A DNA stretch of 7,763 bases, taken from assembly GCA_910588955.1 (NCBI GenBank), contig CAJURQ010000055.1:1-7763 (forward strand). The letters run 5' to 3'. Below are positions 1 to 6,513 of the stretch, in pieces (position 1 is the stretch's first letter; each line of letters begins with the position of its first letter). The position numbers and the translations under genes are program-made. Source of the DNA: an uncultured Lachnospiraceae bacterium. GTDB taxonomy: Bacteria; Bacillota; Clostridia; Lachnospirales; Lachnospiraceae. Below the pieces are notes generated by a model. The model was given only the letters and a program-made list of their open reading frames with translations, searched no databases and was not told where the DNA came from.

Positions 1-49
1 TCTGCAGGAAAGCTGCGGTAGATGGGTACTTTATTTCGCCGCGGTACAA
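1..49 (+). repeat. Left arm of a 49-bp perfect inverted repeat (copy of flavodoxin gene 5' end)
   Basis: Bases 1-49 are the exact reverse complement of 7711-7759. The match starts at the first base of the window, so the repeat may continue further left, and it stops at base 50 (T here, C in the other copy). The arm carries the same ATG (22-24) and first nine codons (MGTLFRRGT) as the flavodoxin-ferredoxin gene at the right edge. After base 49 the sequence changes to unrelated AT-rich DNA. This is therefore a stranded 5' fragment of that gene, not a complete gene. The arms face each other, each reading inward from its window edge. Confidence 0.95.
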
Positions 50-116
50 TATATTTAATTTCCTAATCTGTCAACTAACTTTTATGAAACTAAAGCAGGA
101 CAATTAACACAGCGTC

Positions 117-154
117 AGAGCGTATAGAAAAAAATCTATGCGCTCTATTTTATT
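117..154 (+). terminator. Hairpin with T-rich tail upstream of tnpW
   Basis: AGAGCGTATAG (117-127) pairs with CTATGCGCTCT (136-146), an 11-bp stem with one G-U wobble. The 8-base loop is nearly all A, and the stem is followed by ATTTTATT. It resembles a rho-independent terminator. Its place just before the tnpW ribosome site suggests it ends transcription entering from the left, or acts as a leader attenuator. Confidence 0.6.
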
Positions 155-171
155 GTAAAGGAGCAGAGAAT

Positions 172-396
172 ATGGCAGAAACCAAAAACGAGCAACACCC
201 CCACAGTTTCAAGAGAAAGTTGGGGAACACCACTTACACCGTCAAAGTACATTTCAGTAAAGACACTGACAAAACCTTTAAGGACAGAGTGCAAAAGCTG
301 ATTATCAATGAGTGCCTTGAAAAAAACATAAATAATCCACGTCAACACTTTACAACTCTTATCAGAAAACACGGGATTTGGCGGATTGGAATTTGA
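172..396 (+). CDS. tnpW: TnpW-like transposon-encoded small protein, altered C-terminus
   Basis: A 74-residue protein starting at ATG 172, with AAAGGAG (157-163) eight bases upstream. Residues 11-48 have the look of TnpW, a small protein of unknown function found in Tn4451-type and other Firmicutes elements moved by large serine recombinases: HSFKRKLGNTTYTVKVHF, followed by a charged helix ending in a KLIINE-type motif. TnpW proteins usually end shortly after that motif. Here about 25 residues follow that do not fit the family, and another open frame overlaps them, so the gene end was probably altered by a deletion or frameshift. No recombinase gene lies in the window, so this is an element end or a remnant. 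Family identity is from memory of the pattern, not from a search. Confidence 0.7.
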   Translation: MAETKNEQHPHSFKRKLGNTTYTVKVHFSKDTDKTFKDRVQKLIINECLEKNINNPRQHFTTLIRKHGIWRIGI

Positions 397-493
397 CGGT
401 CTATATGATACACAGGTAGATATTGAAGAGCGGCTGTCCTATCACGTATACATGTACAGCAGAGATGAGGAAGTGTTGAAGATTGTTGCGTGA
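332..493 (+). pseudogene. Start-less coding remnant overlapping the tnpW 3' end
   Basis: A frame shifted by one from tnpW is open from 332 (just after a TAA at 329-331) to the TGA at 491-493. It encodes 53 residues that read like real protein (for example GFGGLEFDGLYDTQVDIEER and then LSYHVYMYSRDEEVLKIVA) but has no ATG or ribosome site at its start. The likeliest reading is the 3' end of a gene whose 5' part was deleted and fused into tnpW, or the true continuation after a frameshift. I do not recognise the family. Confidence 0.35.
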
Positions 494-519
494 CGGCAGA
501 GGTTTGTTGTGATGGATAT

Positions 520-566
520 AAAGAGCAGGAAGTCTTATCGTTGATAGGATGATTTGCTCTTTTTAT
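520..566 (+). terminator. Two-part hairpin with T run
   Basis: AAAGAGCA (520-527) pairs with TGCTCTTT (555-562), followed by TTTA. A second small hairpin sits inside the loop (CTTATC, GTT, GATAGG, with one G-U pair). It fits a terminator for the remnant ending at 493, or a leader structure for the gene that starts at 589. Confidence 0.5.
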
Positions 567-588
567 ACCTGTAAATGAGGTGGACAGA

Positions 589-933
589 ATGAAGGAAAAT
601 GGGTTACTTGAAATAATTGCGGCACACAGGACAGTGACTGATTTGGATGAGTTTCTAAAAAGAGATAAATATTATCAGAATGCGTTGGAAGAAGAACGGT
701 CAGCATCAGACATAATGGACAGCCTGAATTTTACGTCTGAGCAGAAAAAAGCGGTTGACCGTGTTATTACAGCATATAATGAGTGTGGCGCGGCATATGG
801 CGCTGTGGCTTACCGATTCGGAATGGAGGATGGAGATGGAAGAGATTATGCGCTTCCTAAAGTATTGATATATTGTGCGGCTTATTGTTCCCTTCATTAT
901 CTTATGAACTCGATATTAACACATAAGCAATAG
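589..933 (+). CDS. Hypothetical 114-residue protein, DUF6809-like
   Basis: The ATG at 589 is preferred because GAGG (577-580) lies eight bases before it; a GTG at 580 would overlap that ribosome site and add only three residues. The product is small, mostly helical and soluble, with no signal peptide or membrane segment. It contains a charged middle (SEQKKAVDRVITAYNECGAA) followed by a Gly/Ala-rich YGAVAYRFGMEDG stretch. This layout recalls short uncharacterised Clostridia proteins often found in phage and mobile elements (DUF6809-type), but I cannot confirm membership. It stands alone behind a hairpin and is followed by a 159-base gap holding the next promoter. The family is uncertain, but the ribosome site and sensible protein composition make it likely to be real. 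Confidence 0.7.
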   Translation: MKENGLLEIIAAHRTVTDLDEFLKRDKYYQNALEEERSASDIMDSLNFTSEQKKAVDRVITAYNECGAAYGAVAYRFGMEDGDGRDYALPKVLIYCAAYCSLHYLMNSILTHKQ

Positions 934-1027
934 CAAGGGTGGCATGTATGTCATTATACCATCTGATACCACAGCAAATATATATTGTTTAAAATTAAAA
1001 GCTGATGCATGTTAAAAATAAGAGTGA

Positions 1028-1056
1028 TTGAATAAATACCTGAAATAAAGTACAAT
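1028..1056 (+). promoter_or_regulatory. Predicted sigma-70/SigA promoter for the toxin-antitoxin pair
   Basis: TTGAAT (1028-1033) and TACAAT (1051-1056) are separated by exactly 17 bases, each close to the SigA consensus, in an AT-rich gap. Transcription would begin about 20 bases before the ribosome site of the PIN gene. Confidence 0.6.
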
Positions 1057-1092
1057 GTAAAAAGAAAGAAAAGAAGCAGGAGGATGCCGTAG

Positions 1093-1530
1093 ATGATAAT
1101 TTATCTGGACAATTGCTGCTATAACAGACCATTTGATGACCAGACACAAGAGCGTATCCACTTGGAAAGTGAAGTTATTTTGACAGTCCTAAAAATGGGA
1201 CAGATGAAACAGGTGGTTATAGCCGGAAGCGAAGTACTGGAACTTGAGATGAACCGTATGCAGGATGAAAATAAGAAACAGAAGGTATTTGACCTGTATC
1301 GCGTGGCGGGTATGCATATACCATATACAGAAAATATCAAGAAACGGTCTGTAGAAATCATGTCAGTTTCAAAGATACGGGCATTTGACAGCCTGCACAT
1401 TGCATCTGCGGAAGAAGTTAATGCAGATGTATTTCTAACTACTGACGATAAACTTGAAAAAATGGCAGAAAAATTGAAGCTGGGAACGAGGGTAATCAAC
1501 CCACTTAGGTTTGCATGGGAGGTAATCTGA
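1093..1530 (+). CDS. PIN-domain ribonuclease toxin (VapC-like)
   Basis: A 145-residue PIN-domain protein. The acidic residues that hold the catalytic metal in this fold are visible: D6 in the N-terminal YLDNCCYNRPFD strand, E47 or E50 in SEVLELE, D99 in AFDSLHIASA, and D118/D119 in FLTTDDKL. PIN proteins of this type usually cleave RNA as the toxin of a toxin-antitoxin pair; this is family knowledge, and the target is not evident here. The start at 1093 has AGGAGG (1078-1083) nine bases upstream. An ATG at 1084 abuts the ribosome site and hits a stop after two codons. The downstream partner starts on the base after this gene's TGA, so the two are co-translated. The gene is complete, with all expected acidic residues. 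Confidence 0.88.
   Translation: MIIYLDNCCYNRPFDDQTQERIHLESEVILTVLKMGQMKQVVIAGSEVLELEMNRMQDENKKQKVFDLYRVAGMHIPYTENIKKRSVEIMSVSKIRAFDSLHIASAEEVNADVFLTTDDKLEKMAEKLKLGTRVINPLRFAWEVI
1517..1522 (+). promoter_or_regulatory. Ribosome binding site for the antitoxin, inside the toxin gene
   Basis: GGGAGG lies eight bases before the ATG at 1531 and within the last codons of the PIN gene. With the TGA directly abutting the ATG, it points to translational coupling of the antitoxin to the toxin. Confidence 0.7.
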
Positions 1531-1737
1531 ATGGTAGATGTTAATTTAAGCAGTCCGATTGATGTGAGGAATGCAGGAGTGAAAGCGTTGCAGGAGGCAC
1601 TGGGACCTGTCGGAATGGTAAAATTTATGCAGCAGTATGATATGGGATATGGGGATTATACCAAGGAAAAACAGGAACAGCCAGATATGAGTCTGGAAGA
1701 GATAGATTTGCTATTAAAGAATGCAGACGACCATTAA
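1531..1737 (+). CDS. Small protein, putative antitoxin of the PIN toxin
   Basis: A 68-residue acidic protein starting directly after the toxin stop. It carries DVRNAGVKALQEALGPVGMVKFMQQYDMG followed by an acidic tail (MSLEEIDLLLKNADDH). This layout is familiar from small uncharacterised proteins next to PIN genes in Clostridia. No ribbon-helix-helix, AbrB or helix-turn-helix DNA-binding motif is apparent, so, unlike typical VapB antitoxins, it may neutralise the toxin without an obvious repressor domain. The antitoxin role is inferred from gene coupling, size and charge. Overlap-style spacing and a good internal ribosome site make the gene itself secure. Confidence 0.72.
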   Translation: MVDVNLSSPIDVRNAGVKALQEALGPVGMVKFMQQYDMGYGDYTKEKQEQPDMSLEEIDLLLKNADDH

Positions 1738-1823
1738 TTTATAGTAGAAACGTGTACGAAGACAATTTTATAAAAATAGCGAGATAGTAGTCAAAGAAAA
1801 TGGAAGGAAGAGTAACTCACGTT

Positions 1824-1851
1824 TGGCGCAAGAGGGTTCAGTCTTGCGCCA
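1824..1851. terminator. Strong hairpin downstream of the toxin-antitoxin pair
   Basis: TGGCGCAAGA (1824-1833) and TCTTGCGCCA (1842-1851) form a perfect 10-bp GC-rich stem with an 8-base loop. Only a short ATTTG follows, so the T tract is weak. It lies between the plus-strand antitoxin gene and the convergent Rep pseudogene and could end transcription from either side. Confidence 0.5.
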
Positions 1852-1922
1852 TTTGTGAAATCAGCAGTATCTGGATATCTGTGGAGTCATTGTTCTACCT
1901 CAATTTAAGGGGACCGAAAATA

Positions 1923-2770
1923 TTATATAGGGGGACATTTGAATATTTTACAATAATCCAGATATCCCTGTGCCGTACATAAATTCACATCCAGATTACT
2001 AAATTCTGAAAATTCCTTCATTACTTCTGTAAAATAAGCTCTTAGAAAATTTGGTATATGTTTAATATTCCATTCTCTGGGAATCGTAACAGGATTGATA
2101 TTGAGAACGGCTAATTCTTTGAGGGTATTCTTAAAAGCGTTCAGTTCTTTATCTTGACAGGAGGCTTTTGCCTTAGCCAGACTGCGGCACTGGCTGACAT
2201 CTTTTACTGCGCTGATCAAACGCTGTTCCTTTTGGCTGTTGAAATTTTTTGACTGTATGATACGGACAGCTTCCGGCAGGGTATACCAATCGCCTTTTTC
2301 CGATTATTTTTTTGTAATAACTGCTGATAATTTCAATACATTTGACAGGATGGAGAAGACTTTTATATTTATTGAGGCTGTTATTTCCTAAATTTTCAGC
2401 TTGCTGTGAAAGGGAATAAGTTTTATGGTATTTACATTGCACCTCAAAACGGATGATGTTGCGAGAGGCATCAATAATTTCTGGGGAAATTGGAGCATAT
2501 CTTTTTTCAACGTTTTCTTGTGAGCGATTTAGTAAGTGTAGATACTTGCTGTAACAATTTATATTGACAGATTTACTGTACAGGTAAAAACTTTTAGGTC
2601 GGCGTTTCTTTCTGTGTGCATCGTAATCATACACCATCCATTCTTCGTAATGTTGTGGTATATCGCTTCTCTTGATAAGATTCATTATTAGTGCAGGATC
2701 ATATGCGGGAATAAAATCATTTAAACAGATATTAATGCAATAATCCACCCTCTTGATTTTATAATCATTA
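1923..2770 (-). pseudogene. Phage/plasmid replication initiation-like protein, frameshifted and 5'-truncated
   Basis: Two minus-strand frames make one protein if one A is removed from the five-A run read on this strand (2295-2299 on the plus strand). The frames then join as YYKKIIGK + GDWYTLPEAVRIIQSK, giving about 274 residues from the GTG at 2748 to the TAA at 1923. Features include SVNINCYSKY and IIRFEVQCKYHK, which resemble the conserved core of rolling-circle/inovirus-type Rep proteins, and an NPVTIPREWNIKHIPNFLRAY segment near the C-terminus. The reading frame stays open upstream (NDYKIKR) right up to the IS end at 2770/2771, and no start or ribosome site exists. The N-terminus, where the nicking domain of such proteins would be, is therefore gone. 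Pseudogene status is clear from the sequence; the Rep assignment is pattern-based and moderate. Confidence 0.6.
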
Positions 2771-2826
2771 ACTCAAACTTCCCACATTAAAAATGGGATT
2801 TGCTCCTTGAAAAATCAATACTATAG
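2771..2826 (+). repeat. Left two-part terminal inverted repeat of the IS
   Basis: The outer 16 bases and an inner 22 bases match the other end in inverted orientation. The spacer is not conserved. CCCA...TGGG (2781-2796 region) can form a weak 4-bp hairpin here. Confidence 0.85.
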
Positions 2827-2841
2827 ATTATAAAATAGCAA

Positions 2842-4221
2842 TCAGGCAGCCGCTGAACCATACTCCAATGCTTTTTGCATGTACTTTGGCAGTCTCTGAA
2901 CAAAGCTGGCGGTCAATTTCTCCAGCTGTTGTTCTGTGATGTGGAAATATTCCATAACGACACCCATTAGTGCATCTATGATAATCCTCATTGATTGACT
3001 GAAAGTGATGTCATCCAGTTCATCCATGAGACGGAAAAATAGTTCACAAATCGTTTTGTCATCGGTATTGCACCGCTGTGTAACTGCAAGCATCATATAT
3101 CGCGCAAAAACAATGGATACATGAGCAGTCAAAGCATCATAGGACAGACTCCGGCACTTCTTTACCAGATGCAGATAGGATTTACAGGTTTTGAAAAACA
3201 CCTCTATATCCCAGCGTTTCCCATAAACACGGATGATTTCTTCCGCTGAGATAGCTGTGTCCGTGCTGATGATGGCAAGCCAGTCTTTTTTCTTGCTTTT
3301 GTTCCGGACACAGACGATTTTTGCCTCAATTGCCTCGTCACCAACGGTTACGTCAATGGAAAGCAGATATTTGGAGCGTCCTCTGCGTTTTCTGCACTGT
3401 TTATAGATTTCTTTGATGCTGTATCTGCCACCCTGATAGCCATATTTGATTTTACTGCTTTTCTTAACCATTGCGATTGTGTCCAATTCGCAGTTTGTCT
3501 TTAAGGCGGTGATGGTCTTGGGTGATGAAAACCAGCTGTCGAACAGCACATATTTTGCAGAAACTCCAGATGATTGTGCTGCTCTGATCAGGTCAATCAA
3601 GACTTCTGTTGCTTTTCGTCTGGATTCTTTCCGCCATTTCCCGGCAAGAGAACGTCCATCGAAGCTTGCGGCTTTGCAGAGCAGATTTTTATCGTCGGCT
3701 GCCGACAGAAGGCAATGGTTGACCGGAACAAAGGAGTTCCCATCGGACCATCCAAGTGTCAGCATACGGTAACCACGCTTGTACTTCATGGAGCAGTGTT
3801 CGAAGACTTTTGCCAGAAGTTCCGTTTTCTTTGAACGGGAACGATCAAACAGGCTGTCATCAATAATGAAGACATCTTTGCGGCTCTCATCTGTAAGAGG
3901 CTTCATAAAATCATTAATGATACGGCTTGAAAGCAAGGTTGTGAACCGAGACCAGTTAATCTTCGCATTATTGAGGAAGCGATAAACGGTGTTCTTGCAG
4001 AATGAACCATCAAATATGCCTGTTTTCCACTGCATATACATGCTTCGATCCGAGAAAATGAGACAGAACAGGTATCGAAACACTTCGATTACCGGAATCC
4101 CTTTTGCTTTACCGGCATTACATTTGAAAAGAAGTTTCCCGATTTGGAATTGGGTCATAAAATTTGTGACAGAGCTAGAAATCTCATTTCCGTTTTCAGC
4201 ATTATATGGTATACTTGACAT
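2842..4221 (-). CDS. IS4-family DDE transposase
   Basis: A 459-residue transposase with the full IS4 signature. The first catalytic Asp lies in FIIDDSLFDRS (D121/D122), the second is D228 in VLFDSWFSSP, and the Glu is E340 within YGKRWDIEVFFKTCK. This gives Y333-x2-R336-x3-E340-x6-K347, exactly the Y-(2)-R-(3)-E-(6)-K motif of the family. It carries out cut-and-paste movement of its element by binding the terminal repeats. The start at 4221 is supported by AAGGAG nine bases upstream on this strand. Length and motifs indicate an intact, potentially active enzyme. The frame has no stops or shifts, in contrast with the damaged gene next to it. Confidence 0.95.
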   Translation of the reverse strand: MSSIPYNAENGNEISSSVTNFMTQFQIGKLLFKCNAGKAKGIPVIEVFRYLFCLIFSDRSMYMQWKTGIFDGSFCKNTVYRFLNNAKINWSRFTTLLSSRIINDFMKPLTDESRKDVFIIDDSLFDRSRSKKTELLAKVFEHCSMKYKRGYRMLTLGWSDGNSFVPVNHCLLSAADDKNLLCKAASFDGRSLAGKWRKESRRKATEVLIDLIRAAQSSGVSAKYVLFDSWFSSPKTITALKTNCELDTIAMVKKSSKIKYGYQGGRYSIKEIYKQCRKRRGRSKYLLSIDVTVGDEAIEAKIVCVRNKSKKKDWLAIISTDTAISAEEIIRVYGKRWDIEVFFKTCKSYLHLVKKCRSLSYDALTAHVSIVFARYMMLAVTQRCNTDDKTICELFFRLMDELDDITFSQSMRIIIDALMGVVMEYFHITEQQLEKLTASFVQRLPKYMQKALEYGSAAA

Positions 4222-4262
4222 GGCATAAATCTCCTTGCTGTGTGATTGTTATTCGCAATTCA

Positions 4263-4271
4263 ATTATACCA
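4263..4271 (-). promoter_or_regulatory. Extended -10 promoter for the transposase
   Basis: On the minus strand this reads TGGTATAAT, a perfect TATAAT with the TGn extension. It lies 41 bases before the transposase start. No good -35 box is present, which is usual for extended -10 promoters. Confidence 0.55.
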
Positions 4272-4301
4272 TCAAGTGCAGGTTTGTGCCTTTTTTATGG
4301 G

Positions 4302-4356
4302 CTACAGTATTGATTTTTCAAGGTTCAGCACACCAACTGGTGTGGGAAGTTTGAGT
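4302..4356 (-). repeat. Right two-part terminal inverted repeat of the IS, with hairpin
   Basis: This is the partner of 2771-2826. Its spacer contains CACACC-AACT-GGTGTG (4329-4344), a 6-bp stem lying between the IS tip and the transposase promoter. Such a structure could limit read-through transcription or translation from outside into the transposase; that role is inference. Confidence 0.85.
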
Positions 4357-4406
4357 AAAGTAAGTCCATGTGAGGTCCTGAGCGGAATAGCAGCGGGGGA
4401 ATCGCA

Positions 4407-4435
4407 TTGTAATGACAGCTGCTTTGTGCTACCAT
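4407..4435 (+). promoter_or_regulatory. Possible promoter for the hydrolase operon
   Basis: TTGTAA (4407-4412) and TACCAT (4430-4435) have a 17-base spacer; each box matches four of six consensus bases. The site is well placed between the IS end and the hydrolase gene but is weak. Confidence 0.3.
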
Positions 4436-4496
4436 AAACACATAAGTAAGCAGACAAGACGAGGAAAAGGATCCGGCGTGTGAAGGCAGGAACTGG

Positions 4497-4502
4497 AAAG
4501 GA
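4497..4502 (+). promoter_or_regulatory. Ribosome binding site deciding the hydrolase start
   Basis: AAAGGA is seven bases before the ATG at 4510. This favours that start over the in-frame GTG at 4480, which would add ten residues (MKAGTGKETI) with no fold role. Confidence 0.65.
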
Positions 4503-4509
4503 AACAATC

Positions 4510-5073
4510 ATGGCAAAGATAGCAGTCTATTTTCCGGGCATAGGATACCATTGCGACAAACCTCTGTTATATTACGGCAGGAAGATCGCCTGCGAACAGG
4601 GATATCAAGAGTATAGAAATATCAGCTACACCTATCAAGCTGGAAATATCCGCGGCGACGAAGAGAAAATGAATGAGGCGTATGAAGCGTTGTATGCGCA
4701 GGCAGAAGCGGAACTGGCGGATATGGTCTGGTCTGATTACGACGACGTGCTTTTTGTCTCCAAAAGCATCGGCACCATCATTGCGGCATCCTACGCAAAA
4801 AAGTATGAATTAAGCAGGGCTAGGCACATCCTGTATACGCCTCTGGCACAGACTTTTCTGTTTGCGCCGGATCGGGCGGTCGCTTTTATAGGAACGGCTG
4901 ATCCGTGGAGCAGCACGGAGGAGATCATTCGCCTTTCCGAGGAAAATCATATTCCGATAACGGTTTACGAGGGATGCAACCACTCCCTCGAATGTGACGA
5001 TACTTTGAAAAATATTGAGAATTTAAAGGATGTTATGCAAAGGACAGAGGATTTTTGTAGAAAAATAAATTGA
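4510..5073 (+). CDS. Small alpha/beta-hydrolase family protein
   Basis: A 187-residue protein beginning MAKIAVYFPGIGYHCDKPLL, where the PGIGYH loop fits the oxyanion region of the fold. The nucleophile elbow is VSKSIGT with Ser86 (S-x-S-x-G instead of the common G-x-S-x-G). The acid is probably Asp131 in FIGTADPW and the base His158 in GCNHSLE, so the Ser-Asp-His triad is complete. It should be a cytoplasmic esterase or similar hydrolase; there is no signal peptide and no lid domain, and the substrate cannot be read from the sequence. It lies 53 bases upstream of, and on the same strand as, the LigB-AMMECR1 gene, so the two are probably co-transcribed. It is complete and within the usual short length of this group. 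Confidence 0.85.
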   Translation: MAKIAVYFPGIGYHCDKPLLYYGRKIACEQGYQEYRNISYTYQAGNIRGDEEKMNEAYEALYAQAEAELADMVWSDYDDVLFVSKSIGTIIAASYAKKYELSRARHILYTPLAQTFLFAPDRAVAFIGTADPWSSTEEIIRLSEENHIPITVYEGCNHSLECDDTLKNIENLKDVMQRTEDFCRKIN

Positions 5074-5126
5074 ATTTGTAAAACCGACAGGAGACAGGAT
5101 AAAAATGCTCCGGAAAGAGGATTGAC

Positions 5127-6512
5127 ATGGGAATTTCAGCAGGCTTCATGGTGCCGCACCCGCCGCTCATCATACCTGATGTGGGCAAAGGGGAGGAAAA
5201 GAAAATTCAGAGGACGATTGATGCGTACCAAAAAGTAGCGGAGGCGGTCGGGCGTCTGCAGCCGGAAACGATCGTGCTCCTGTCCCCACACCAGATCATG
5301 TATGCGGACTATTTCCACATCTCGCCCGGGCAGGGTGCCAAGGGTGACTTCGGGCAGTTTCGCGCCGCGCGGACTTCCATGGAAGTCGCCTATGATACGG
5401 AATTTGTGCGTGTGCTGTGTGAGAAAGCCGGTGCGTCCGGCTTGCCGGCGGGGACGCTGGGGGAACGGGAGCGAAAGCTGGATCACGGCATCATGGTGCC
5501 CCTGTATTTCGTCAATCAATTCTGGACGGGATACCGTCTGGTAAGGATTGGTCTGTCGGGTTTGCCATTGACGGCGCATTACCGTCTGGGACAGTGCATC
5601 AGGGAGGCGGCGCAGACCCTTGGACGGAACACGGTAGTGATTGCCAGCGGCGACCTGTCCCACAAGCTGAAGGAGGACGGACCCTACGGCTATCAGGAGG
5701 AGGGACCTGTCTACGACGCGCGGATCATGGATGTGATGGGCAGGGGCGCGTTTGGTGAGCTGTTGGAGTTCTCGGAGGATTTCTGCGAGAAGGCGGCGGA
5801 GTGCGGGCACCGCTCTTTCACCATCATGGCGGGCGCGTTTGACAAAACTGGCGTGGAGTCAAAACAGCTTTCCTATGAGGGACCTTTCGGGGTGGGTTAC
5901 GGTGTATGCACGTATCGCCCTCTTGGTGATGACGGCACACGGAATTTTCTGGAGCGGTATGAGGAGAAGGAGCGGATGAAGGTTCTCGCCAGACGGAAAC
6001 AGGAAGATGCTTACGTCAGGCTGGCAAGGTACACCATTGAGGCGTTCGTAGAGACGGGGAAGCTTCCGGAAATGCCCAAGGGGCTGCCGGAGGAACTGTA
6101 CCAAAACAGAGCGGGCGCGTTTGTATCTTTGAAGGAGGACGGAAGACTGCGGGGCTGTATCGGGACGATCCGGGCGGTCAGAGAGTCGCTTGCGGAAGAG
6201 ATCATGCACAATGCGGTCAGCGCCTGTTCGGAGGACCCCAGATTCGCCCCCGTGGAAGAGTGGGAGGTGGACCGCCTGACGATCAGCGTTGACGTGCTGG
6301 GGGAGACTGAGAAAATTGTCTCGCCGGAGGAACTGGACGTAACCCGGTATGGCATCATTGTGACAAAAGGTGCAAAGCGCGGGCTGCTTCTGCCGAATCT
6401 GGAGGGCGTGGACACGGTGGAGGAGCAGATTGCCATAGCGAAGCAGAAGGCGGGAATCCGAGACCGAGAGAGCGTGGATCTGGAGCGGTTTGAAGTGGTA
6501 CGGCATTACTAA
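5127..6512 (+). CDS. LigB/Memo-like plus AMMECR1 fusion (AmmeMemoRadiSam system protein)
   Basis: A 461-residue fusion. Residues 1 to about 265 are a class III extradiol dioxygenase (LigB)/Memo-like domain. Candidate metal ligands are His11 in MVPHPPLIIP, His55 in LLSPHQ and His178 in SGDLSHK; His119 in LDHGIMVPL is also conserved-looking. Residues of about 285-461 are an AMMECR1 domain with RLRGCIGTI (GCIGTI at 342-347) and SEDPRFAPV (DPRF at 369-372). The family belongs to the AmmeMemoRadiSam set, named for co-occurrence of AMMECR1, Memo-like and radical SAM proteins; its reaction is unknown. The start has GAAAGAGG (5113-5120) six bases upstream. The gene is visibly richer in G and C, especially at third positions, than everything to its left. 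The radical SAM partner is not downstream; DNA of a different origin begins right after the stop. Confidence 0.93.
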   Translation: MGISAGFMVPHPPLIIPDVGKGEEKKIQRTIDAYQKVAEAVGRLQPETIVLLSPHQIMYADYFHISPGQGAKGDFGQFRAARTSMEVAYDTEFVRVLCEKAGASGLPAGTLGERERKLDHGIMVPLYFVNQFWTGYRLVRIGLSGLPLTAHYRLGQCIREAAQTLGRNTVVIASGDLSHKLKEDGPYGYQEEGPVYDARIMDVMGRGAFGELLEFSEDFCEKAAECGHRSFTIMAGAFDKTGVESKQLSYEGPFGVGYGVCTYRPLGDDGTRNFLERYEEKERMKVLARRKQEDAYVRLARYTIEAFVETGKLPEMPKGLPEELYQNRAGAFVSLKEDGRLRGCIGTIRAVRESLAEEIMHNAVSACSEDPRFAPVEEWEVDRLTISVDVLGETEKIVSPEELDVTRYGIIVTKGAKRGLLLPNLEGVDTVEEQIAIAKQKAGIRDRESVDLERFEVVRHY

Positions 6513-6513
6513 A

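Larger units (their letters stand above)
2771..4356 (-). mobile_element. IS4-family insertion sequence, 1586 bp
   Basis: The ends are inverted copies of ACTCAAACTTCCCACA (2771-2786 and 4341-4356). After a variable 17-18 base spacer come a second pair of inverted matches: CCTTGAAAAATCAATACT then ATAG at 2805-2826, against 4302-4323, differing at one base. The inverted repeat is thus two-part and spans about 55 bases. A single transposase gene fills the interior. No matching direct repeat flanks the ends (left flank ATAATCATTA, right flank AAAGTAAGTC), so a rearrangement or deletion probably followed insertion. The left end interrupts the Rep-like gene. Confidence 0.9.

Noticed and set aside
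1084..1092. Three-codon reading frame ATG-CCG-TAG before the PIN gene as a leader peptide
   Set aside because: The ATG directly abuts AGGAGG with no spacer, so it is unlikely to be translated.
1119..1499. Minus-strand open frame (126 residues) opposite the PIN gene
   Set aside because: It is Ser/Thr-rich, antisense to a gene with all PIN acidic residues, and has no ribosome site.
1867..1970. Short GGATATCTG inverted match between 1870-1880 and about 1957-1970
   Set aside because: It is only nine bases, in AT-rich DNA, without other structure; probably chance.
1800..1982. Plus-strand open frame of 60 residues
   Set aside because: It spans a strong hairpin and overlaps the end of the Rep-like pseudogene; it has no convincing ribosome site or family pattern.
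2755..4370. Target site duplication around the IS
   Set aside because: I compared up to 13 bases on each side for ends placed at 2771/4356 and one base inward; no direct repeat was found.
4302..4511. Minus-strand frame of 69 residues as the missing N-terminal part of the Rep-like protein
   Set aside because: It crosses the IS end, and its residues do not resemble a Rep N-terminus or join the remnant in frame.
5136..5810. Long minus-strand open frame (224 residues) opposite the fusion gene
   Set aside because: It is antisense to a confidently identified gene in GC-rich DNA, has no ribosome site, and its Arg/His/Leu-rich product is typical of a shadow frame.
5859..6506. Minus-strand open frame (215 residues) opposite the AMMECR1 half
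   Set aside because: It has the same pattern: antisense to a conserved domain, low-complexity product, no start signals.
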